A stretch of 64,000 nucleotides of DNA from Vicugna pacos (lineage: Eukaryota > Chordata > Mammalia > Artiodactyla > Camelidae): contig NC_132989.1 in the NCBI RefSeq assembly GCF_048564905.1, positions 14,589,257-14,653,256 of the forward strand, in the 5' to 3' direction. The translations under genes and the position numbers were made by a program. Below the pieces are notes generated by a model. The model had not been told where the DNA came from. It saw nothing but the letters and a program-made list of their open reading frames with translations, and searched no databases. This document shows positions 56,215 to 64,000 of the stretch, piece by piece (within the stretch, counting starts at the first letter, position 1; the number at the start of each line of letters is the position of its first letter).

Positions 56215-56735
56215 ATTCATCCACCTGTTCGTCAAATATTTATTGACTGTCTAAGCACTGAGGTCACAGTAGGGAGAAGACAGAAGGTCCCAGCTGGCAT
56301 GATGCTGATTGTTTCAGGGAGGCAAAGACAAGGCGGGGTGGGCGTGCACACAGACAATAAAGAGAACAAACAAACAGGACATGTTCAAATGGTGACGAGG
56401 CTGTGAGATGCTGACACAAGCTCGTGGGCAGTTGGGGAAACCTCTCTGAGAAGTGATATTTCAGCTGGGGCTCCAGATTCAAGAAGGAGGCAGCCATGTA
56501 AAGATCTAAAGAAGAGAGTTCCAGGCAGAGGGAACAGCCAGTGCAAAGGCCCTGAGGGTACAGGAGCTTGGAGGGAAGGCAGGGGGCTAGTGTGGCAGGA
56601 AGGACATGAGCAAGAGGCAGGGATGTGAGGACAGGAGACCAGTGAGATGGATCGTGTAGGATCACGACAAGGAATTTAGGATTTATTCTCAGGGCAGCTG
56701 GAAGCCACAGAGTTTGGAGTAGAAGGGACAGAGGT
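56215..56735 (-). mobile_element. L2 fragment, reverse orientation
   Basis: It starts with the reversed tail (TCAAATATTTATTGACTGTC), then TTCCAGGCAGAGGGAACAGC and CAGTGCAAAGGCCCTGAGGG near 56520-56560, then GGATTTATTCTCAGGGCAGC. The order agrees with reversed L2. Confidence 0.7.
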
Positions 56736-56959
56736 CCCAAGAGGGGCACATATTGCCTATCTAGAGACTCAACTTAGAATGCCAGAAGTCAAGCCCAGCG
56801 TTCTTTCCACTGTACCACAGGCCTCTCTCCCCAGGCTGCCCTGCCTCACTCCCTCTCTGCTCTTTGTGGATAAGGAGGAAGCCCAAGAAGGGATATGATG
56901 GGTGGGGTTGCCTCCTTGGCCATTACAGTAATTCAACTGTAGACCATGCTGTATGAAAG

Positions 56960-57090
56960 GGCCCTACTGTACCATCAGGCCCAGAGAGGGAGAGGGTCTT
57001 GCCCAAGGCCACACAGTGCGTTCATGGCAGAGCAGGGAGTAGACCTACTTTCTCTCCCAGGCCCATGGTCTTGCCACTGGTCCACATGCT
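56960..57090 (-). mobile_element. MIR SINE
   Basis: Reversed MIR: GGTCTTGCCCAAGGCCACAC AGTGCG, AGCAGGGAGTAGACCTACTT. Confidence 0.65.
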
Positions 57091-57361
57091 CTGGTTTATC
57101 ACAACACAGTCTGGTCCTGACGGTTAGCCATAGGTTAGGGCCAGGCTGGGGCCCTGAAAGGGGGTGGGCTAGAGTCTAGAGCCAGAGGGAATGACAGACA
57201 AAGAGAAAGCAAGTGGCCCTAGAAGGGAAGCTTGGAGAATGGCCAGGAAACTCCATAAATCTTCTTGTCCTACAGGTAAAAACCACTAAAACAATGAATC
57301 CATGCACCCGCCTCTTTTCTATTTTAAAGAATTTCACATTTAAATTTAAAATGTTATACGG

Positions 57362-57482
57362 TGGGGGGAAGGGTGTAGCTCAGTGGTAGAGTGAGTGCTT
57401 AGCATGCACAAGGTTCTGGGTTCAATCCCCAGTATCTCCATTAAATAAATAAATAAGAACTTAATTAGCTGCCCCACCCCCA
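57362..57482 (+). mobile_element. Camelid tRNA-derived SINE (Vic-1 type)
   Basis: The copy shows box A (TAGCTCAGTGGTAGAG, 57376-57391), box B (GGTTCAATCC, 57419-57428), the body ending CAGTATCTCCATTAAATAAA and a tail of TAAA units followed by a C-rich end. It is the best-preserved copy in the window and looks the youngest. The family is known from camelids. Confidence 0.85.
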
Positions 57483-57874
57483 GCAATGAGTTATACAGAA
57501 AAGTAGAAAAAAATTCACCTCTGGTCTCATCTTCCCAAATAGCTACGGATGAACAGTTTGGTATGTTGTAGATCTGCTTTCTCTGTTGAAATTAACTTCA
57601 CCATTAAATGGAAAGCGGCGACATAGAAAGGAAAGAGCTTAGACTCTTGGGCCACCTTGCACATGGCTTTAACTTTGTTGGGCTTTCATTTCCTGGGAGG
57701 TCAGATGGGGATAATTGAAGAAGACTTTTTTTGCAGGGTTGACTTGGGAAGCACATGAGACCAGCTACTGGGGGGAGCCTGTGGGCAGGCAGGTATCCAC
57801 TCAAGGCTGTGCTGTGTATTCCTCCTCCGCTTTGCTCCCTCCCACACCCCACCCTGGAGCAGTCCCTTGGCCCT

Positions 57875-58100
57875 GGGTGTGCAGTGGTCCCTGCCCTTCC
57901 TGGCCTGGACCAGTGCCCCCTTCCCTAAGAGGCCTTCCCCAGGATCTACGTGGAGAGACCTCCCCTGAACCTCTTCGGCACTTTGGCCGACGTCTTACCA
58001 CTGTTTCTACTTTGGACTGTGATATCTTGTGTCCAGATGCTTCTTCCTCCTCAACTGTACACTCAGATCTAGGATTTCATAGACCACACACATTTCAAAG
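57875..58100 (+). mobile_element. L2 fragment
   Basis: AAGAGGCCTTCCCCAGGATC and the TGTGATATCTTGTGTCCAGA stretch suggest a diverged L2 piece. Confidence 0.4.
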
Positions 58101-58924
58101 CTTTTTTTTAAATCAAAAACTGGGAGACTGAGATTGGATTGCCAACTACTTTCTTTTGCTAAATACATTTTTTTTAAAGACTATTGTTTAATATAGTGAT
58201 GATTACCTTAAAGAAAGAAATTTGGATATCAAATAAAGCAGGAAGGGTATAACTCCTGAACAAAAGACCATTTTTTAAGCTGAGCGAATGAAGCTTTAGG
58301 AAAAACTGCAATGTTCGCACTTTCACTTTGCTACAGAGCTATGAAGTCTTCCGTTTGGACCAGATTTGGAGCTGTTCCTCGTCAGACTCTGCCTAGTTCT
58401 GCCTTAAGGAGCCCCTTGGCACTGCTCTCTGGCCCAGCAGGCTATTCCCCCAGACCCTGAAAGCTGTGATAGCCAAGAGGTTATTTTTTTCACCTTGAAA
58501 GTGCAGCAGGGTCTGTGGATTCCAAAAACTGTTATTAATCCTTTAAAAAATTCCATGTTCCAACCAAAATGTGGACATGCTTGTAAATGTTTGTAGTGCC
58601 TCCCTCTCTCTCTCAGCTTTCAAGAAGTGACGACTTCAAAGGCCATTTCCTTGCCGAAGTAAATACTTGGGGTTGGAGGTAGGGGAGAGAAACACGGGCT
58701 TGTTGAATGGAAAAGAAAATTGTATTTTCTTTCCAAGAGGCATCCAGTCCCATCACTGAGAAAATGGCCTCTGGTCTGGAGGACAAAAGTTCAGGAGGTT
58801 GAGGACAAGGGCTGGGGGGTGTATGTGGGCTGTGATGACCGTTCCCTTTGCCCTTGTGTGTTCCAACATGGGGCGGGGTGAGCCTGGGTCTCTGTACAAG
58901 AGCTATGTTGGTGCCTTCGAAATG

Positions 58925-59165
58925 CTTTATCAGTTGAGCTTAAGAGCTTGACTTTGCAGCCCACTGGCTTCAATTACAGCACAGTCACTTAGCAGCTGTG
59001 TGGATATAACTTTTCCTTGCCTCAGTCTCCTCATCGGTAAAGTGGGGGCAATTGTTTTTGTGAAGCTCAAGCCAGTTGATGCATGCGTAATGGCCTAGAG
59101 CAGTACCTGGCACACAGTAAGCACTAGATAAGTGGTAATTTGTTGTAATAATTATTATTTATGAA
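58925..59165 (+). mobile_element. MIR SINE, nearly full length
   Basis: TCACTTAGCAGCTGTGTGGA, CTTGCCTCAGTCTCCTCATC, AGCAGTACCTGGCACACAGT AAGCACTAGATAAGTGG: the complete MIR order, ending with its tail. Confidence 0.8.
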
Positions 59166-60139
59166 GTTGTCTAGAGGGCAGGATGGCTACCTAATTCTTT
59201 TCCCCAAGGTTTTGCCCAAACTTGAAAAGATCTATAATTCTGATCGTTTCCCAACCCTATCCCACTCCCTCATCAGGGGAAACTGCTGAATTCCCTGGAG
59301 CAGGAGCAGACTGTTGGCTCACTCGGTGGCCCAGGCAAGCACCGCTATAGGGGTGTGGAGCTGGTGGGCTCTGCATGCTCTGCTTTTCCAAAGTGGGTGG
59401 AGGGGGAGATGGCGCAGAGGGCTTTGGTGCTGGCGCCCTGGCTTAGAGCCCCTGCTCGAACACCTACTAAGGCAAGGCAAGTGTTGTAGGCCTTCATCTG
59501 TAAAATGGGACTAACAAGAGAGTCCTTGTGTGGATGCAATGAGATGAGGCTTGTAAAGGGCGTGGTTCAGGGGAGCCCTGCTCCTTCTCTTCCTCCTCCT
59601 CATTCCTCTCTGTCTACTTCTTCTTCATCTTCGTCATCGTCTTCTCCCTCCTCAGTAGAGTCTGCCTGCAAAGGGCCTCCCTGCCCATCTTCCAACATCA
59701 CCCGTGGCTGACCAGGGCCTGACTCTAGGAGGAAACACAGGGTTGCACCCAAGCCTCAGGGGAAGGGAAAAGATGGGTAGGGAGAAAAAGTAGAAGGAAT
59801 CAGAGCGGCGATGCGCTGGAAGTGAGGCTGGAGAGACAGGAGCCCAGTCTGGAAGCTGCAGCACAGTAGAGATTGGGGGTGAGGGGTGTCCAGAGCCCTA
59901 TCCCAGTGTGTGTGCCACAGTGGGAGGGAGGGCGGGCATGCTCCATGGTGGGGGGTTAGGCAGCCGCCAGTCCACCAGAAGACAAGGACAGCTCAGAGAG
60001 AAAGGACCTGCCACCTCATGTGCAGAGTAGACAGAGGGCCTTGCTTGGCTGAGGGTGGGAAGGTCTAACCAGGCAGCTAGGGAGAAAGGGTTCCCAGGGA
60101 AACAGGTAGAGGAGGCTCAGGCCAGGATGGCTCAGCACT

Positions 60140-60480
60140 GTCCCTGGACTGACTGCCACGGTCCCCACCAGGCACCTGGTCACCCAACCTCCCTCCCCTT
60201 CCTGTGAGTGACCACTCAGGTCCCCTGTCACTTACTCTGAGAAGCTTTCCTCTAACTCCTCCCTGCCTCCCAGCCTGCTCTCAGTCCTATTTGTCACATG
60301 GTGCCCTGTTCTCCGTGACTGCACTGACCACAAGCCTGGTTTATTATTTGGCTCTTCCTCAGAGGCTGTAAGATCTGAGAGGAGACAGCCTGGAGCTCCA
60401 AGTTTACTTCCATATCCCCTAGGCTCAGCTCCATGCCTGGGTTAGGGCCAGTGGGCAGCAAATATTGGTTGATTGATAAA
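60140..60480 (+). mobile_element. L2 3' end
   Basis: CTCTGAGAAGCTTTCCTCTA, GAGGCTGTAAGATCTGAGAG and AGCAAATATTGGTTGATTGA follow forward L2. The CCTT microsatellite starts about 100 bp later. Confidence 0.55.
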
Positions 60481-60575
60481 TACAAGCTAAAAAGACATTG
60501 CTTAGCAACCGCGATGGTGAGAAAGAAAAGGCTTCGTAGGTGATCTTGGCTAAATTCATGGATGTAGGGAACACT

Positions 60576-60644
60576 CCCTTCCTTCTTTCCTTCCTTCCTT
60601 CCTTCCTTCCTTCCTTCCTTCCTTCCTTCCTTCCTTCCTTCCTT
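60576..60644. repeat. (CCTT)n microsatellite
   Basis: About 69 bp of CCTT units, nearly perfect in the centre and imperfect at both edges. Confidence 0.95.
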
Positions 60645-60669
60645 CTTCTCTCCCTCCTTTGCTTCCTTC

Positions 60670-60960
60670 CACAATATATCAAGCACCTACTATGTGCCTG
60701 ATCCTGAGATGCTGTGTTGAATAGGATGGAGAAGGTCCCCATCATTACAGGGCTTATGTGCTAGTTGGGGAGCCTGGGATGCAATAAGCTACAAATAAGT
60801 GTACAGTGTGATGTCAGGCAATGAGAAATGTTTTAAGGAAAAACAGTATCAGGGCTGTGTATACCCATGTGGTTTCAGGTAGGGTGGGACGGGAAGGCTT
60901 TGCTGAATTTCAAAGACCTGAATGAAGTGAAGCAGTGTACCGCGCACATGGAGGAACGGT
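60670..60960 (-). mobile_element. L2 3' end, reverse orientation
   Basis: ATCAAGCACCTACTATGTGC, then CATTACAGGGCTTATGTGCT and the ACCTGAATGAAGTGAAGCAG segment follow reversed L2. It directly borders the CCTT microsatellite. Confidence 0.65.
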
Positions 60961-61084
60961 GCTCCTGGCGGAGGGCACAGCAGGGGTTAAGGGCGGGTGG
61001 TGAGGGTAAACTTGACATGTTTCAAAGGGTGGCTGGTTGTTCAACTGGAGGACAGGAGACTGGCCTTTCATCCCAGCCAGCCTC

Positions 61085-61380
61085 TTCTGTGATAAAGGAG
61101 GAAAGATCCCAAAGAGGGGAAGGAATTGTCCAAGCATGTCAGTGGCAGAGCAGGAAGCAGAGCCAGGAGCCCTGGCCTTTGAGCTCCTGCCACTGTGCCC
61201 TCAGCTCCTCCTGGTCGGGGCCAGAAGTGCCCTAAAGGATCACCCCAGGCTAGAATCACACAACAGGAAAGCTGGTGGAACTCCCAGAGATTGCCCAGCC
61301 TCATGGTCTCATTGTGCAGACAAGAAGACGGAGGATCAGAGAAAGGACACCGTTCCCCAAGCCACACAGCAAGCCTAGCC
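61085..61380 (-). mobile_element. Two adjacent diverged MIR fragments
   Basis: Reversed MIR landmarks occur twice: GGAATTGTCCAAGCATGTCA (about 61120) and CAAGCCACACAGCAAGCC (about 61357). Confidence 0.45.
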
Positions 61381-61564
61381 AGTGCGATTTATAAACCAAC
61401 CAGATCCGTCCTCTTTGAAGCCTGGCAAGGCACTGAGTAGGGGGCTGAATCAAAGGCTGCTGGATGAAGGCATGAATGAAGGCCCAGAGCTAAGGGGAGA
61501 TGCAATGGCTCCAACGCACTGTCTGTCCATATGTTGTACGTGCTATTTCCCTGTGGTGATGATC

Positions 61565-61735
61565 GAATCAATATTAATGAATATTTATTCAAATGTACCA
61601 TGTGTCAGGCACTGTGCTGACTTAACTGCACTGCCTCTAAATTTAATCCTCCCAACAAGCATATGGGGTGGCAGCCAATCTTCCTACTTTACAGAGAAGG
61701 AAATGAAGACTTGGAGAGCCAAGGAACCGAACTAA
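61565..61735 (-). mobile_element. MIR SINE
   Basis: Reversed MIR: CATGTGTCAGGCACTGTGCT, ATTTAATCCTCCCAACAAGC and TACTTTACAGAGAAGGAAAT. Confidence 0.75.
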
Positions 61736-62180
61736 GGAAGCCAGGAGAAAGGATGAGTTCACAAGGGAAGGGATGGAGAGGGTGGTGGGCTGAGCGTTCA
61801 GCCTCGGGCATGTTTAATCAGCAGGATCAGTAGGGAAACTGCCATTGCAGTAACTTCCCAGCTCAAGTGAGAGGATGAGAGAGAGGTCAAGGGCTCAGAG
61901 CAAGTCTTTGGATCTGTGCTCAGGGTTTCAGGTGGCAAAGCCCCACCTTGTTTGGGTCTCACAAGAACCTGGTTGGGGGTGGCAGTGGGGGATGCTTTTC
62001 CTCTTCTTACCATGGAGAAGAATGAGGCCAGAAAGGGGAGCACCCAGGGTCACCCTGAGAGCTGAAGGCCGTGTCCAGGTGTCCTGGTGACCAGGCCAGA
62101 GCTCCCCACTCACCTCCTCTGTCCTAATTTCTATGGCCTCCATGGGGAAGCCAGAGGTCAAGGGGCCATGTCTCCCGACT

Positions 62181-62606
62181 CCTGGTGTTTTGGGTTAAAT
62201 TTTGTCCCTCCAAAAGATATGTTGATGTCCTAACCCCAGTACCCGATTGTGACCTGATTTGGAAATAGAGTCTTGCAGATGAAATCAAGTTAAAATGAGG
62301 TCATACTGGACTGGGAGGGAGGGCCAATCCAATAGGACTGGTGACCTTATAGAAAGAGAAGAGACAAACAGGAAGAGAATGCCATGTGACATGACAGGGC
62401 CAGAGACTGGAGAGATGTTTCTGCAAGTGAAGGACGACTCAGGATTGATGGCCACCACCAGAAGTTGGGAGAGGCGAGCAAGGATTCTACCCAGAATCTC
62501 AAAGGGAACATGGTAGCCTCCAGAACTGTGAGAGGACAAATTTCTGTTGTTTTAAGCTACCTCAGCTTGTGGCACTTTATTTCGGCACCTCTGGCAAACT
62601 AATAGA
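62181..62606 (+). mobile_element. MLT1A-type solo LTR (ERVL-MaLR fossil)
   Basis: The block runs from TTTTGGGTTAAATTTTGTCC through ATGTTGATGTCCTAACCCCA and TGACCTGATTTGGAAATAGA to CCTCCAGAACTGTGAGAGGA and ends CAAACTAATAGA, the MLT1A order over nearly its whole length. No internal MaLR sequence is seen next to it. The family predates the placental radiation or is close to it in age. Confidence 0.8.
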
Positions 62607-62734
62607 TTTGGTATCCAATCTTTCCACCTAGTATCCCAAGGGATTCTAAGGAGTAAGGGGCGAGGGTCCCAGGCCTCCCACGCCCCAGCCAGAAGCAAGG
62701 CCAAGACAGGATTCCAATGAGCAGGGATCGCAGT

Positions 62735-62985
62735 TTAGTTTAATGCTTACAAATGTCTTACTAAGCAGCAGACAGGGTTCCATGGGCTTTACCCATATTA
62801 ACACACTGACTCCTCACAACAGCTCTGTGAGTAGCAGAGCCGTACTGCCATCTCCACGTTATAGATGAGGACACTGTTTCCCAGGGAGGTGAAGTGACAT
62901 GTCTAGGATCACACAGCTAGCAACAGGCAGCGCCTGCATCCAGACACAGGCGCTCTGCCTCTTGACCACCACGCTGGGCTGGTGC
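62735..62985 (-). mobile_element. MIR SINE, nearly full length
   Basis: Reversed MIR: ACTCCTCACAACAGCTCTGT, TATAGATGAGGACACTGTTT, GGATCACACAGCTAGCAACA, ending TGACCACCACGCTGGGC. Confidence 0.75.
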
Positions 62986-63787
62986 AGAGATGGGGGTGTG
63001 TCTCATTCCTGCTAGAACCAAATGCACAAGCAAAGCTCCGGGAAAGGGAGTGTCAAGGGCACTTAGGGGAAATAGTTTGTTCTCCAAGGTAGTGAACTCA
63101 GGGAAGCGGATCTGATAAAGGTAAGAGCATTCGGTGAGAAAGACAAAGACTTGGCCTCAGTGTGACACAGCGTTTAAGACCGTGGGCTCTGCAGAGAGGG
63201 CTTCAACTTCAGTGCGATTCTGGATGACATGCTGCATTAGTCAGAATAGTCAGGTTGTGCTGTGTCAAATAAACAACCTGAAAGCTTTAATGGCTTATGA
63301 CATCAGGGCTGATTTCTTGCCCATGTTATATATTCACTGTGGCTCCATGAGGGGTTCATCCTCCATGGCACTGGCCTCACTCTGGGAGCCAGACTATGAG
63401 GCATCCACTTTCTAGAAAAGAGAATGTTGGAGGTCCTCAAACAAGCAATTAAATGCTCCAGCCTAAAATAATGTACAGTTCGGGACCAGAGCTGGTCACG
63501 TGACCCCACCCAACCACGAAAGGCCCAGGAGGTGCCATCCTTCCTTGTGCCTGGGGTTGGGGGGCGGGGTGCAGAGAACCAGAGATGTTTGGTGAACCGC
63601 ACTAATGAGGACCACACAGTCGCGCTACATTTTTAACGACTGGGAAGCGCATGGTGAAAACCTGATTTCCTTTCCACTCTCATTTTCGTTTCGGATTCCT
63701 TCAAGGAGAAAGCCTCCATTCGGCACTCGTGTGTCATAGACAGTTTTTCGAGGTGTGTTAATCTCTCTTTTTCACCAGTTGAGAGCC

Positions 63788-63990
63788 CCTCTCAAGTTCA
63801 GGCCTTTGAACAGCAACAGTATTTAGTTAGAATTTACTAACGTTAATTGGTTTTCATTGCATTTATTTTTACCTTTGCCCAGTATGGGTTTTTCATTAAT
63901 AGTTGTAATGAGGAGTTTCCTTTGAGAGCAAAATTAATTTAAGTAAATAAAACAAGACCAGAAAAAAAAAAAAAGAAAAAGCCAGAGTGA
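63788..63990 (+). repeat. Unnamed interspersed repeat, copy B (A-rich end)
   Basis: CAACAGTATTTAGTTAGAAT TTACTAACG and CATTGCATTTATTTTTACCT match copy A in order. It ends in an A-rich tract near the window edge. Confidence 0.55.
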
Positions 63991-64000
63991 GCTTTAGACT

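Larger units (their letters stand above)
31790..64000. other. Upstream intergenic flank of TCOF1, no protein-coding gene seen
   Basis: Open frames in this half are short, and many run through repeats. None shows a known domain, and none pairs with splice sites into a plausible protein. Stretches where I see neither gene nor nameable repeat: 35340-36500, 38650-39230, 40730-41740, 42010-42730, 46300-47030, 48170-49000, 49500-50790, 51420-52330, 53960-56200, 58110-58920, 59170-60130 and 62990-63780. In human, ARSI lies upstream of TCOF1; nothing of a sulfatase is visible here, so if synteny holds it lies beyond the right edge. Confidence 0.65.

Noticed and set aside
57370-57435. A tRNA gene
   Set aside because: Box A and box B are present, but they belong to a SINE body with a TAAA tail; no complete cloverleaf.
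60294-60745. Minus-strand open frames with KEGRKEGRKEGR repeats
   Set aside because: They are translations of the CCTT microsatellite.

Overview
The window is nuclear DNA from a placental mammal, most probably a camelid (alpaca, llama or camel). The main clue is four copies of the camelid tRNA-derived SINE (Vic-1 type; box A and box B readable at 57376-57391 and 57419-57428), set among old pan-mammalian MIR, L2, L3/CR1, L1M, hAT and MaLR remains. GC content, intron-exon structure and splice signals are all mammalian.

The left half (1 to about 31.6 kb) is the 5' and central part of one gene on the minus strand: TCOF1, encoding treacle, the nucleolar phosphoprotein that supports RNA polymerase I transcription and pre-rRNA processing. 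I placed 23 coding exons with splice sites and continuous reading phase, from the ATG at 31518 to the donor below 1385. They give 1241 codons plus one base. The lysine-rich C-terminal nucleolar-targeting exons lie beyond base 1. Layout in transcription order: a CpG-rich promoter (about 31.07-31.77 kb); exons 1-2 (LisH); exons 3-6 (acidic linker); the array of treacle repeat cassettes (20.5-13.3 kb); a candidate cassette 16A (10.6 kb); then exons 17-22. Exon names follow human numbering from memory.

The repeat array is the notable part. Each cassette is a phase-0 exon carrying a basic Lys/Pro/Ala segment and a CK2-type acidic serine cluster, ending in Gln at CAG with a GTGAGG-like donor. Three decayed cassettes survive in introns (19680-19815, 18985-19110, 12964-13151), so the array has lost units. 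Two short introns (17947-18162, 72 codons; 13829-14020, 64 codons) are multiples of three with no stop in frame, so they could be retained as extra protein. The second also has a GC instead of GT donor.

The right half (about 31.8-64 kb) is the upstream flank. I find no protein-coding gene there. It holds repeats: a long L2 copy with a recognisable linker before its RT domain, many MIRs, L1M pieces, one MLT1A-type MaLR LTR, microsatellites and a three-copy repeat I cannot name. A few non-repeat stretches (about 47.0-47.5 and 55.2-55.7 kb) could be regulatory. From human synteny I expect ARSI beyond the right edge and CD74 beyond the left edge, but neither is visible.
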